64,000 nt of DNA from JBGQBN01 sp041494805 (GCA_041494805.1 JBGQBN010000017.1:4638-68637), one strand, 5' to 3'; positions 1 to 8,179 are shown, numbered from the stretch's first letter. Numbers and translations: made by a program. Notes: a model not told the origin generated them from the letters alone.

Positions 1-152
1 TCGGGACGGGTGCGTTCGACCAGTTCCGTTATCTCCGCTTCGTCTTGGGTTTCGCCGACGACTTCAATATCGGGCTGATCGCCAATCGTTGCGAGGACCA
101 GATCCTTCATCAAGCGCGGTCGGTTTGCGACCAATACTTTGACTTTTCGCAC
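1..152 (-). CDS. Response regulator receiver-like protein, 5' end only (partial)
   Basis: Only the first 50 or so codons are inside the window. The reading frame runs off the left edge. It starts at a GTG with GGAGAG just upstream and encodes a receiver-type beta1-alpha1-beta2 start (VKVLVANRPRLMKDLVL, then a DIEVVGE strand). The acidic pair that normally follows beta1 (DD or ED) is replaced by N-R, as in the regulator at 331-999, so this may be a phosphorylation-independent receiver. An in-frame TTG further upstream is a possible alternative start. An imperfect inverted repeat (GGTACC/GTACC, 288-304) lies between the two regulator genes. The output domain is not visible, so its function beyond signal reception is unknown. 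Confidence 0.6.
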   Translation of the reverse strand, partial: MRKVKVLVANRPRLMKDLVLATIGDQPDIEVVGETQDEAEITELVERTRP

Positions 153-330
153 GACGCTCTCCGTCTTGGCAGTCTCTGCTCTCTTCAACAAAGAAGTAAG
201 ATTCAAATGCGATCCAGAACCATGGGCTGGAAAGTACCAAGAACGTTTATTCATGGGTGCTAATTCGCGCTCATTCCGGGGCTATTGGGTACCTAAAAAG
301 TACCAATTGGCTGGAGAGGATAATTTCCGT

Positions 331-999
331 TCACGCCACGACTCCCGGCATTCGGCACATTTCGACAACTCCGAGCCGGTTGCTGGCCCCCAACTTGCGC
401 AGCATGCGATGAACGTGATTTTTCACCGTCTGCTCTGAAAGATTCAGTTGCGCCGCTATCTCCTTGTTGGTGAGTCCGCGACTGATCATCTGGACCAGTT
501 GCTGTTCCCGGCGGGTCAGACCCAGGCTGTGCCTGATAACAAAGGTGGGAAACTGAGTGCTCTGCCTGGCTACGGATTCAAACAAGGCCAGACAAAGGCT
601 TGGGGGACACACGGCTTCATCGTTCGCCACCGAGCGCACAGCAGCGGCTACCTCCATGGCGGAGGCATCCTTGAGTATGTATCCCAGAACCCCGTCCCGC
701 ACCGCCCGCAGGAAGGTTTCGCGGTCGAGATCCATGCCGATCATCACAACCTTGAGTCCCGGGAAGGCCGCACGCACTTCCGGGATCAGCCGCAGCTCCG
801 ACAACGCAACCGCAGCCGAGTCACAGACCAGAACATCGGCGGCTGAGTTGCTGATCTGCTCCACCACATCGGGTGCGAAAGCAGACGCGCCAACCACTTG
901 GATGTCACTCTTTTTGTTTAGAATGCGAGCAAGGGCTTCTCGCAGCAGCCGGTTCTCTGCCAGAATAAAAACCTGAACGCTCTCAACCACAGCAGACAT
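331..999 (-). CDS. LuxR/NarL-family response regulator with atypical receiver
   Basis: A 222-residue two-domain transcription regulator. The receiver (about residues 7-125) keeps a phosphoacceptor-like Asp (D60 in VLVCDSA) and the conserved Lys (K110 in GYILKDAS), but the acidic pocket after beta1 reads A-E-N rather than D-D. The C-terminal LuxR helix-turn-helix (about 160-208) has the usual LTRREQQ...GLTNKEIA...SEQTVKNH pattern. The start chosen is the ATG with AGAGG six bases upstream; a longer frame reaches 1101 but lacks a good ribosome site and adds only non-receiver sequence. A related partial regulator is encoded on the same strand downstream (1-152). No histidine kinase is adjacent. 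DNA binding is well supported; phosphorylation is uncertain. Confidence 0.85.
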   Translation of the reverse strand: MSAVVESVQVFILAENRLLREALARILNKKSDIQVVGASAFAPDVVEQISNSAADVLVCDSAAVALSELRLIPEVRAAFPGLKVVMIGMDLDRETFLRAVRDGVLGYILKDASAMEVAAAVRSVANDEAVCPPSLCLALFESVARQSTQFPTFVIRHSLGLTRREQQLVQMISRGLTNKEIAAQLNLSEQTVKNHVHRMLRKLGASNRLGVVEMCRMPGVVA

Positions 1000-1385
1000 G
1001 GCAACCTCTTGCACACTGGCATGCGCCCCCCGCGCGTTCCAGGTGTTCCTTTGTAATGTCAGGTCCCTTGTTGCCAGAAAGGATAAACGGTTTGGCTGCA
1101 AAATGCTAGAAAGGAAGGCGTTTATTTTTGGCTTGTACTTATTGCTGGCACTGAAGGTTCCCCTGGTGGCCCTTCAAATTTAACCAGGAGGTGGCTCCGC
1201 ACCATCCACGCCGTGCGGCCTGGCATCGTATCTCCTGAATCTCGACCAGAACCGGATCTGGAATTGAGGGGTGCTCGAAATATCTCGAATCCTGCTTAGC
1301 TGTGGCGCGGCAGACCGCTGTGCAAAACCAGACTCGTGGATTGGCTGCACGCTTGCACTAGAATCTCGTAGCAAGATCTTAGCCA
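1000..1385. other. Divergent intergenic region, 386 bp
   Basis: This lies between the - strand regulator and the + strand metal transporter, so it must hold both promoters. I could not identify a convincing -35/-10 pair for either. A TAGAAT hexamer about 30 bases before the transporter ATG is the best -10 candidate. No RNA gene or credible short coding frame was seen. Confidence 0.4.
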
Positions 1386-2168
1386 ATGTTCACTTTCTTC
1401 TCCGTCATCGTAATCGGGTTTTTCCTAGGCATGCGGCATGCTACCGATCCTGACCATGTGATTGCGGTGACCACGATTGTCAGTCATCAGCGCAGCACCC
1501 GGCGGGCTGCGCTGATTGGCGTTTTCTGGGGACTAGGTCATACCGTCACCATCTTTACGGTCGGAACCGTCATCATTCTGTTTGATCTCGTGCTTCCGGC
1601 GCGACTCGGGCTGGGGATGGAATTGTCGGTTGGAGTGATGCTCATCGTGCTTGGAGGATGGAATCTAACCAGCTTTTTGCGGTCTGTCCCCGTCGCGAGT
1701 ATTCATTCCCATCCCCATCGTCACGGCGATTACATCCACAACCACCCCCATGATCATGAACCAGAAGCTCATCCGCACTTACCTGAGCAAAACCCGCTGG
1801 CAAAGCTTGATCAGAGATTCGGAAAGGTCGGCCTCTATCAGTTTCTGCGGCCTTTGGTCGTAGGCATCGTGCATGGGCTGGCGGGCTCGGCGGCCGTGGC
1901 CCTGTTAGTGATGGCGAGCATCCGAGACTCTCGCTGGGCCATTGCTTACCTTCTGGTGTTTGGGCTGGGGACGATTGCCGGCATGATGCTCATCACCATG
2001 AGCATTGCTTCCACGTTTCAACTGGTGGGCCATCGCTTTGAACGCTTCAGCCAGCGGCTTGGAATGCTGTCGGGGCTGGTCAGCGTAGGGTTCGGCCTGG
2101 TGCTGGCCTACCAGATATGCATTGTCCAGGGGCTCTTTACCGCTAGTCCGCAGTGGACGCCCCACTAA
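1386..2168 (+). CDS. NicO/UreH-type nickel/cobalt transporter
   Basis: A 260-residue inner-membrane protein of the high-affinity Ni2+/Co2+ transporter superfamily. The first helix carries the signature H-x4-D-H (H18...D23-H24), followed by GLGHT (about 49-53) and, after the middle loop, GIVHGLAGSAA (about 160-170), all typical of the UreH/NicO group. A strongly His-rich cytoplasmic or periplasmic loop (about 107-131, some ten histidines) is expected to buffer metal ions. About six membrane helices are visible. No urease, hydrogenase or other nickel enzyme gene is nearby, so the metal (Ni or Co) and client enzyme cannot be told. It stands alone, with tRNA-Lys following on the same strand. Confidence 0.85.
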   Translation: MFTFFSVIVIGFFLGMRHATDPDHVIAVTTIVSHQRSTRRAALIGVFWGLGHTVTIFTVGTVIILFDLVLPARLGLGMELSVGVMLIVLGGWNLTSFLRSVPVASIHSHPHRHGDYIHNHPHDHEPEAHPHLPEQNPLAKLDQRFGKVGLYQFLRPLVVGIVHGLAGSAAVALLVMASIRDSRWAIAYLLVFGLGTIAGMMLITMSIASTFQLVGHRFERFSQRLGMLSGLVSVGFGLVLAYQICIVQGLFTASPQWTPH

Positions 2169-2230
2169 GACCCCTCGTCCGTTCGCGCTGTCCACTAAGT
2201 TGTTTTTGATGTGTTAGATTGGAAGAGCGT

Positions 2231-2306
2231 GGGCGCGTAGCTCAGGTGGCAGAGCAATGCCCTTTTAAGGCATGGGTCGCAGGTTCGAATCCTGCCGCGC
2301 TCACCA
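2231..2306 (+). tRNA. trnK: tRNA-Lys (anticodon TTT), CCA encoded
   Basis: A complete cloverleaf can be drawn by hand: acceptor GGGCGCG/CGCGCTC (one G-T wobble), D stem GCTC/GAGC, anticodon stem ATGCC/GGCAT with loop CTTTTAA (anticodon TTT), a five-base variable region, T stem GCAGG/CCTGC with TTCGAAT loop, then discriminator A and a genomically encoded CCA. Length 76 nt. The cognate lysyl-tRNA synthetase is at 59787-61343. Confidence 0.97.
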
Positions 2307-2412
2307 GTTGTTCTCTCAAGTACTTGCCATCCCCTCCAGGTACCCCCTCGGTTCTGGGCATGCTCAAGTATTCTCGACACCTGCCGATAGAGTCCTATAG
2401 AGGTACTATCCA

Positions 2413-2637
2413 ATGGCCAGCGTAATTCAGCCCACAAGACTGGTGTCCCATTCGACTTCGACTCCGCCCCAGCAGAACCATCAAACCAGCAAGCCAACGG
2501 CGCCCCAAGACAAGATAACGCTCAGCAGTGCTTCCCGGGCCAGGCCGAGTCCGCCAGCGGTGCAGCGCTCAACGACCACCGGGGCCGCCAAACCTCCCTC
2601 CTCGAGCGGTGTGGAACGCGGCGGCGCCAAGCGTTAG
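2413..2637 (+). CDS. Small Ser/Thr/Pro-rich hypothetical protein
   Basis: A possible 74-residue protein, rich in Ser, Thr, Pro and Gln and without hydrophobic segments, so probably disordered and soluble. A GAGG lies about ten bases before the ATG. It is followed after some 30 bases by a strong hairpin terminator, which favours a real transcript here, although the same transcript could simply be the tRNA-Lys precursor. The central QDKITLSS motif resembles short acidobacterial proteins I have seen only as hypotheticals. No function is assigned and the gene call itself is uncertain. Confidence 0.35.
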   Translation: MASVIQPTRLVSHSTSTPPQQNHQTSKPTAPQDKITLSSASRARPSPPAVQRSTTTGAAKPPSSSGVERGGAKR

Positions 2638-2668
2638 TCCAGCACAGCTAGAATTCACAGAAAAGCAC

Positions 2669-2710
2669 GCTACCCGGATTTGCCGCATAGGGCCGGGCCG
2701 GGTAGCTTTT
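2669..2710. terminator. Probable intrinsic terminator downstream of tRNA-Lys/small ORF
   Basis: Perfect 9-bp arms GCTACCCGG (2669-2677) and CCGGGTAGC (2698-2706) are followed by TTTT on the + strand and flanked by AAAA on the other side, so it could work in both directions. It lies between the + strand unit and the decayed - strand regulator. Confidence 0.7.
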
Positions 2711-3162
2711 CACAGCCACCCTTTCGTCTACGCGATTCGGGCTTCTACGCGGTTGCCTGCGCCCAGCTTGCTGATTACTTCCGAAAGGTAGTTGCGAACC
2801 GTTCCTTCGGAGAGGCCGAGTTCCAGACCAATGTCACCGCTGGTCTTTCCGTCGCCAGCGAGGCGCAGTACCTGACGCTCGCGATCGGTGAGCGGGTCGG
2901 GTTCTCCCCACGATTCGGTGGCCAGTTCCGGGTCAATCACCCTCAGGCCCTGCTGCACGCGGCGCACGGCGTCGGCCAGTTGTTCGGCGCGCATGTCCTT
3001 TGACAAGTATCCAGACGCGCCAGCGTCCAACGCCCGGCGCAAGTAGCCGGCACGCGCGAAGGTTGTCAGAATGATGACGCGCGTTCCCACGCGCCGGCGT
3101 GTGGCCAGCAATGCAAGGGCGAGCAGGACCAAAGCTCCGCCAATTGAGTTTTCCCTAACCAT
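2710..3162 (-). pseudogene. Decayed DesR-like LuxR response regulator
   Basis: From about 3084 downwards the translation is a clean DesR/NarL-type regulator: the second half of the receiver (TRVIILTTF..., GASGYLSKD with the conserved Lys) and a LuxR HTH (LTDRERQVLRLAGDGKTSGDI...EGTVRNYLS). The first half of the receiver is missing. Upstream of the join is only a short hydrophobic run (ALVLLALALLATRRRVG), which may be a remnant of beta3 with the phosphoacceptor Asp changed to Ala and some twelve residues lost. Near the C-terminus a TAG interrupts what should read through IAR-x-KGWL: the codons after the stop still spell TKGWL before a TGA at 2710-2712. Both defects indicate a pseudogene. No kinase partner is adjacent. 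Confidence 0.75.
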
Positions 3163-3400
3163 ACATCTTGCCTTCGTTCTCGAAATGGATCTGCCTTTCA
3201 AAGGTCTCTCTGGTAGGGTTGCAATCATCTTCGATTCCCCTTCTGCCGGACCAGCGACTCGATCCAGTCGGTGCAATCATCGGGGCAGGGAAGCAAGCGC
3301 ACCAGTGGAGATCATCACCAGCTTGTAGTGACAAATGTCATCCTGCCGGGGACGGGGCTTTACTGGGTTGCCTTGGGCGAGCAAAACTCCCAAGGTTCGG

Positions 3401-3406
3401 TATAAT
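3401..3406 (+). promoter_or_regulatory. Candidate -10 box (TATAAT) upstream of the PP2C gene
   Basis: A consensus TATAAT about 200 bases before the phosphatase start, in the 446-bp gap 3163-3608. No good -35 is seen at the proper distance, so it is weakly supported. The rest of that gap holds nothing I can identify. Confidence 0.3.
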
Positions 3407-3608
3407 CGCAACTTCGCTTGGGATCAGTGCGGGCCGCTGTCTGGGTTCGGGGTAGGGTGCGAATCTGCCCCGGCTGGTTAGAGTCCGCGCGGAGCCTCCA
3501 ACTTCCCCTCGGTATCCCGGCTGTGTTCCAGCGCTCGCAGGAGCGGGCGGGAGAGTGTGGCAGCAGGGAAGCGGGTCTCCACGAGAAATTAAGGGTACGC
3601 GAGGTGTC

Positions 3609-4382
3609 ATGCGGATTCGGCCCGGGATTGAGCTGGCCAACCTTAGCGATGTCGGCTGCCAGCGGGAAAACAACGAAGATCGGTATTCCTATTGGGAGCC
3701 CGAGAGCGACGAGCAATTCCGGCGCACGGGCAGGCTGGCGATCGTAGCCGACGGCATGGGTGGATACGAAGGTGGCCAGGAAGCCAGCCGCATCGCCGTC
3801 GAAGTGGTCGAAAAAGTGTACGGTGAGGCTCGCTATGGCGACCCCCAGATATTGCTGCTCGAAGGGTTCCGGGCGGCGCACCAGCGTATCCAGGAGTACG
3901 CCAACGAGCATCCCGAACTGCAGGGCATGGGTACAACCTGCACCGCCATCGCACTGGTCGACAACCGCCTCTACTACGCGCATGTTGGCGACAGTCGCCT
4001 GTACCTGGTGCACGATTCCGAGATTTCCCGCCTTACCCGCGACCACTCCTACGTGGGCCGCTTGGTGCAAAATGGAATCATCAGTTGGGAGGAGGCCGAA
4101 GCTCATCCGCAACGCCACATCCTTACCGCCGCCATGGGTGCGGGTGTGGAAATCTCTCCGGATTGCTCTCCTCAACCCATCTCGCTGGAAAGGGGAGACG
4201 TACTGGTGCTTTGCACGGACGGCCTGTGGAGTCTGGTGAGCGACGGCGAACTGCAGAATGCGGTCGCGGGCAGCAAACCCTCCGACGCCTGCGGGAAACT
4301 GGTCGAGATTGCCAAGGAACGTGGTGGTGCAGATAACATCACTGTGCAGGTCTTGCGCGTGTGCGCAGACGGCAACGCATAA
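3609..4382 (+). CDS. PP2C-family serine/threonine protein phosphatase (PrpC/Stp-like)
   Basis: A 257-residue cytoplasmic metal-dependent phosphatase that removes phosphate from Ser/Thr, usually counteracting Hanks-type kinases. PP2C motifs are in order: SDVG...NNEDRY near the N-terminus, VADGMGGYEGG with the metal-binding DG, GTTCTA, VGDSRLYL, RDHS, DVLVLCTDGLWS and DNITV near the end. The ATG at 3609 was chosen because GAGG lies five bases upstream and the protein then begins at the family's usual point; an in-frame ATG at 3555 would add 18 unlike residues. No kinase gene is adjacent, so the substrate is unknown. Confidence 0.9.
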   Translation: MRIRPGIELANLSDVGCQRENNEDRYSYWEPESDEQFRRTGRLAIVADGMGGYEGGQEASRIAVEVVEKVYGEARYGDPQILLLEGFRAAHQRIQEYANEHPELQGMGTTCTAIALVDNRLYYAHVGDSRLYLVHDSEISRLTRDHSYVGRLVQNGIISWEEAEAHPQRHILTAAMGAGVEISPDCSPQPISLERGDVLVLCTDGLWSLVSDGELQNAVAGSKPSDACGKLVEIAKERGGADNITVQVLRVCADGNA

Positions 4383-4488
4383 GTCTTTTGCTCTTTCACC
4401 CACCAGCACGAGCCGTCCCAAACTGCAGCAAAAGTGTGCGACCAAGATGAAAATAGGTGCACGCCAGACTGAAGGCACAAGTTCAAGA

Positions 4489-4513
4489 TTATTGTTAAGT
4501 CATTCAACAATAA
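4489..4513. promoter_or_regulatory. 8-bp inverted repeat between PP2C and rrf2 genes
   Basis: TTATTGTT (4489-4496) and AACAATAA (4506-4513) are perfect arms with a 9-bp spacer. It is AT-rich against a GC-rich background and lacks a T tail, so it looks more like a protein-binding site than a terminator. The ligand is unknown. Confidence 0.35.
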
Positions 4514-4577
4514 CCACTTGACTGTGAGGCCTTGCAGACCGGGAAATGGAAACGGGATTGCAATCCCTCCTATGTCA

Positions 4578-4606
4578 ATAAACTCTATTAAAACGATAGA
4601 GTTTAT
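4578..4606. promoter_or_regulatory. Candidate Rrf2 operator: perfect 11-bp inverted repeat
   Basis: ATAAACTCTAT (4578-4588) and ATAGAGTTTAT (4596-4606) are perfect arms around a 7-bp spacer. The site ends 14 bases before the Rrf2 ATG and just before its ribosome site (GGAG). Rrf2-family repressors (IscR, CymR, NsrR) commonly bind such AT-rich palindromes and repress their own operon, so autoregulation of the rrf2-ssuABC operon is inferred. Confidence 0.7.
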
Positions 4607-4620
4607 GGTATAGGAGACGC

Positions 4621-5136
4621 ATGAAGATCTCGCAAAAAGGCCTGTACGCCCTGCAAGCCATGATGATGCTGGCCCGCCACTACAACCAGGGCGCCATCCG
4701 CATCCGTGACATCGCCTATGAAGAAGGACTTCCGGAAAAATTTCTGGAATTGATCCTTTTGGAATTGAAGAACGCGCGCATCGTGGAAAGCGTGCGCGGC
4801 GCCAAGGGCGGGTATCAGTTGCGGCGTCCTCCTTCCGAGATTCAACTCAGCGAAATCATCCGTCTGATTGACGGACCGCTCGCGCCCTTTGGCGACGCCG
4901 AACAGCTCCGCACTCTGATCGACCGCGATGCCGAACATCGGGGACTTTATCAGGTATTCCTCGATGTCCGCGATGCGGCGGCGAAAATTCTGGAGCACAC
5001 CACCCTGGCCGACATCGCAGGAGGGCCCGGGGCCGAGTCGTCCAGATCCAGGAAGCGTCGCAAGAAGAAGGAGGCGGAAGGCGGCGTTCTGCCCATGGTG
5101 GTCCACGGCAACGTACCTAGAGGAAAAGATGACTAA
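4621..5136 (+). CDS. Rrf2-family transcriptional regulator
   Basis: A 171-residue winged-helix regulator. The N-terminal Rrf2 domain (about 1-130) starts MKISQKGLYALQAMMMLARH and has the recognition segment LPEKFLELILLELKNARIVES followed by the wing RGAKGGYQLRR. It contains no cysteine at all, so it cannot ligate an Fe-S cluster as IscR or NsrR does; it is closer in type to CymR, which senses sulfur status through a protein partner. A basic tail (SRKRRKKK, about 145-152) is unusual. The gene overlaps the next (ssuA-like) by eight bases, placing it in the transporter operon. The inferred job is control of sulfur-compound uptake through the palindrome at 4578-4606. Confidence 0.88.
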   Translation: MKISQKGLYALQAMMMLARHYNQGAIRIRDIAYEEGLPEKFLELILLELKNARIVESVRGAKGGYQLRRPPSEIQLSEIIRLIDGPLAPFGDAEQLRTLIDRDAEHRGLYQVFLDVRDAAAKILEHTTLADIAGGPGAESSRSRKRRKKKEAEGGVLPMVVHGNVPRGKDD

Positions 5137-6139
5137 GCGCGTCCTGGTTGTGCTTGGGTTGGTTCTCGGACTTTCGGTTCTGGGTTACTCACAGACGGTC
5201 ATTCGGGTGGGTGCGTTTCCCAACATCACGCACGCCCAGCCCATGGTGGGCAAGGCTAATGGATGGTTCGAAAAGGCCATGGGCTCGAACGTGAAGATTC
5301 AGTGGACCAGTTTCAACGCAGGTCCTTCGGCAATCGAGGCTTTGTTTGCCGGGGCGATTGACATGACCTACATCGGCCCCAATCCCGCGATCACGGGCTA
5401 CGTTCGTTCCAACGGGGAAGCGTTGCGAGTCGTCGCTGGAGCCGCAAGTGGTGGCGCATCGCTGGTGGTGCGTAACGATTCCGGCATTCAGAAGCCGGAA
5501 GACTTCCACGGCAAGAAGGTGGCGTCACCCCAGATGGGCAATACGCAAGATGTCGCCTTGCGGTCCTGGCTGAAGGCGCACGGCATGAGGTCAACCGAGA
5601 AGGGCGGCGATGTGCAGGTTATTCCCATGGCCAATCCCGATCAGCTCACACTCTTCCTGAAGAAGGAACTGGACGCCGCCTGGGCCCCCGAACCCTGGCC
5701 TACGAGGCTGATCCGCGAAGGCAACGCGCATTTGTTCCTGGACGAGCGTAATCTGTGGCCGCAAGGGCAGTTCGTGACCACCCACCTGATTGTCAGCACC
5801 AAATTCCTGCGCGAGCATCCGGATCTGGTCAAGACGTGGATCCGCGCCCATGTCGAGTTGACGGACTGGATCAATGGCCACGTGCCCGAAGCCAAAAAGG
5901 CCTTGAACGAACAGATTCAGAAGGAGACCGGCAAAGCACTGAAGCCCGCCATATTGGACGAAGCTTTTGCTCGGCTGCAGGTCACCTATGATCCCGTGCG
6001 CAACTCGCTGCTGACCTCGGCGCACTCAGCCTACGACGCCGGGTTCCTGGGAAAACAGATGCCGGACCTGTCCGCAATGTATGACTTAACTCTTTTGAAT
6101 CAAGTCCTGGCCGAAAAAGGGAAGAAGGCAATACAATGA
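5129..6139 (+). CDS. ssuA: SsuA/NMT1-like periplasmic substrate-binding protein of ABC importer
   Basis: A 336-residue exported protein of the aliphatic sulfonate/nitrate/taurine binding family. It has an N-terminal signal peptide (VLVVLGLVLGLSVLGYSQ) followed by VIRVGAFPNITHAQPMVGKA, the start of the NMT1/SsuA fold; FAGAIDMTYIGPNPAI and the P-x-D-F-x-G-K-K-V-A segment are typical. The ATG at 5129 overlaps the rrf2 stop and has AGAGG upstream; the open frame extends further 5' but only antisense to rrf2 logic. The substrate (alkanesulfonate, taurine or other anion) cannot be read from sequence. Neighbouring sulfite dehydrogenase and cysteine-free Rrf2 regulator favour a sulfur compound, but no SsuD-type monooxygenase is in the window. 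Confidence 0.82.
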   Translation: MTKRVLVVLGLVLGLSVLGYSQTVIRVGAFPNITHAQPMVGKANGWFEKAMGSNVKIQWTSFNAGPSAIEALFAGAIDMTYIGPNPAITGYVRSNGEALRVVAGAASGGASLVVRNDSGIQKPEDFHGKKVASPQMGNTQDVALRSWLKAHGMRSTEKGGDVQVIPMANPDQLTLFLKKELDAAWAPEPWPTRLIREGNAHLFLDERNLWPQGQFVTTHLIVSTKFLREHPDLVKTWIRAHVELTDWINGHVPEAKKALNEQIQKETGKALKPAILDEAFARLQVTYDPVRNSLLTSAHSAYDAGFLGKQMPDLSAMYDLTLLNQVLAEKGKKAIQ

Positions 6140-7086
6140 CAACCAACCCGGTCCCGCAACCGTCTTTTCCAAGTGAACACAGGAGTCCAGCGCGCAGCAG
6201 TGTTACCCGCTGGAAACCTGGAGCCGGACCAACCGTGCTCCCGCTGCGCCAGCCCGATGCAGACGGAGCTCCGAAAGTGCAGCTGAAGGGCATTTCGCTC
6301 AGTTACAAGGCGAACGACGGCTCCCGCCTGCTGGCCATAGACGATATCAACCTCAAGGTGAGTCCCGGAGAATTCGTTTGTGTGGTCGGACCCTCCGGTT
6401 GCGGCAAGTCCACGCTGCTGCATCTGATCGCCGGCCTGCAGCCGCCGACCTCGGGCAGTGTGCTGGTCGATGACAAGCCGATAGATGGCCCGGGCACGGA
6501 CCGCATCCTCATCTTTCAAGAGCTCGGCCTCTTCCCTTGGCTGACGGTGGGAGAAAACGTCGAGTTCGGCATGAAGATGAAGGGAACGCCGAAGGCAGAG
6601 CGGCAGGAAAGGACCAAGCACTATCTGCGTCTCGTACATCTTTCACAGTTTAGGGACAGCTATACTCACCAGCTTTCCGGCGGAATGCGGCAGCGCGTGG
6701 CGCTGGCTCGCGCTCTGGCCACGGAGCCGGATGTCCTGCTGATGGATGAGCCCTTTGCCGCGCTGGACGCCCAAACCCGCGACCTGCTGCACGACGAGCT
6801 GGAACGCATCTGGGCCGAAACTGGCCGCACCATCATTTTCGTCACCCATAACGTGCGTGAAGCGGTGCGCCTGGGCGATCGCGTGGTGCTGTTGACCTTC
6901 CGTCCCGGCCGGGTGAAGCGGGAATTTCGGATCGACCTGCCGCGGCCGCGGCATCTGGAGGATGCGACTGTCGCCCACACTGCGGGCGAAGTGCTCGCCG
7001 AGCTGCGGGAAGAGATCAACCGCTCGCTCGAGGTTGAGTACCAAGAAGGAGTGAAGCCACGTGTGGAACCGGGAGGGGAACAATGA
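6136..7086 (+). CDS. ssuB: ABC transporter ATP-binding protein, SsuB/TauB type
   Basis: A 316-residue nucleotide-binding subunit. Walker A GPSGCGKST (85-93), Q-loop in LIFQELGLFPW (about 126-134), ABC signature LSGGMRQR (180-187), Walker B VLLMDEPF (200-207) and the switch His in FVTHN (about 235-239) are all intact. The GLFPWLTVGENV pattern is typical of the nitrate/sulfonate/taurine subfamily. An N-terminal extension of about 45 residues, rich in Pro and Ser, precedes the domain. Its ATG overlaps the preceding stop (ATGA) and its stop overlaps the permease start in the same way, so translation of the three subunits is coupled. Confidence 0.9.
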   Translation: MTTNPVPQPSFPSEHRSPARSSVTRWKPGAGPTVLPLRQPDADGAPKVQLKGISLSYKANDGSRLLAIDDINLKVSPGEFVCVVGPSGCGKSTLLHLIAGLQPPTSGSVLVDDKPIDGPGTDRILIFQELGLFPWLTVGENVEFGMKMKGTPKAERQERTKHYLRLVHLSQFRDSYTHQLSGGMRQRVALARALATEPDVLLMDEPFAALDAQTRDLLHDELERIWAETGRTIIFVTHNVREAVRLGDRVVLLTFRPGRVKREFRIDLPRPRHLEDATVAHTAGEVLAELREEINRSLEVEYQEGVKPRVEPGGEQ

Positions 7087-7844
7087 AACGCGCGGCTCGC
7101 TACATCGTTTTTTACGCCGGGTTGTTCGCCCTGTGGATGCTTCTCGCCAAGTTGAAGATCTGGCCGCCGTACTTGTTCCCCACGCCGTGGAGCGTTGGCG
7201 AATCGCTGTACGGCGGTTTTGCCGACCACAGCTTCTGGATCGCCATGGCCGTCAGTATGCGGCGCGTATTGATCGGATACGCAATTTCTGTCGTGCTGGG
7301 CATGGCTCTCGGATTGGGCGTGGCCAGCAATAAATTTCTCGAAGAAACCATGGGGGGCTTGCTGGTGAGTCTTCAGAGTTTGCCCAGTATTTGCTGGTGG
7401 CCCCTGGCCCTGCTCTGGTTCGGCCTCAACCAGAACGCCATTATTTTTGTTGTGATCATGGGATCGCTGCTATCCGTCACTCTGGCCATGGAAGACGGGC
7501 GGAAGCAGATGCCCAGGATCTACGGCATGGCGGGACGCAACCTGGGCGCTCGCGGATTCCCATTGTTCTGGCATGTGCTCTTGCCGGCCAGCCTGCCCTT
7601 CATCGTCTCCGGCCTGAAGCAGGGCTGGGCCTTCGCCTGGCGCTCCCTGATTACCGCAGAAATGCTTTATCTCAGTCTGGGGTTAGGGCAGTTGCTGATG
7701 ATGGGACGCGACCTGAATGACATGAGCCAGGTGATTGCGGTCATGATCCTGATCATTGCGCTTGGATATATCGTCGATGGCCTGGTGTTTAGAACCATTG
7801 AACGGCGGCTGCAACAGAAGTGGGGGTTGACGCCCGCCACCTAA
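7083..7844 (+). CDS. ssuC: ABC transporter permease, SsuC/TauC type
   Basis: A 253-residue inner-membrane permease with about six helices and the binding-protein-dependent transport signature in the cytoplasmic loop after helix 4 (EDGRKQMPRIYGMAGRNLGA, then FWHVLLPASLPFIVSGLKQG). GMALGLGVASNKFLEE and WWPLALLWFGL are characteristic of the sulfonate/nitrate family. It ends the rrf2-ssuABC operon; 335 bases follow before the next gene. Confidence 0.9.
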   Translation: MKRAARYIVFYAGLFALWMLLAKLKIWPPYLFPTPWSVGESLYGGFADHSFWIAMAVSMRRVLIGYAISVVLGMALGLGVASNKFLEETMGGLLVSLQSLPSICWWPLALLWFGLNQNAIIFVVIMGSLLSVTLAMEDGRKQMPRIYGMAGRNLGARGFPLFWHVLLPASLPFIVSGLKQGWAFAWRSLITAEMLYLSLGLGQLLMMGRDLNDMSQVIAVMILIIALGYIVDGLVFRTIERRLQQKWGLTPAT

Positions 7845-7990
7845 GGCCAGCAGCATCGCTTCTAGCGGCTCATCAGCTTTAAGGCAGTGCTTTCTGATGC
7901 AAGCAGGCACTGTGTCTCCAGTAATGCAAGTTAATTTATGGATTTAGTATAGATTTGAGCCGGCTCCGCAGCCTGGGACCCCAGTTGCTC

Positions 7991-8019
7991 TTGACAGGTC
8001 ATTTCCATGTGGGATAAAC
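7991..8019 (+). promoter_or_regulatory. Candidate sigma-70 promoter upstream of the modA-like gene
   Basis: TTGACA (7991-7996), 17-bp spacer, ATAAAC (8014-8019), about 160 bases before the modA-like ATG. The -35 is consensus and the -10 is fair. The remainder of the 335-bp gap 7845-8179 shows no coding frame or recognisable RNA motif, including no hairpin of the molybdenum-cofactor riboswitch type. Confidence 0.4.
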
Positions 8020-8179
8020 CAGAGTTCTCGAAGGAGAATAGACAAGGGTTCACGGCGGGCCTGTTTTCGCACAGCCCCCTGCTGGTTCTCGACCCCTGCC
8101 ACAGCCTGCCTCAGGCTAATTCTTTCCTAATCACATGGGGATGGGTGTGCCGTAACAAAACTCCAAGCAGGAGCATGGT

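Noticed and set aside
2195..2497. - strand frame of 100 codons across tRNA-Lys
   Set aside because: It runs through the tRNA gene; known as a common false call.
3360..4478. Long - strand frame opposite the PP2C gene
   Set aside because: All PP2C motifs are on the + strand; the antisense translation has no family features.
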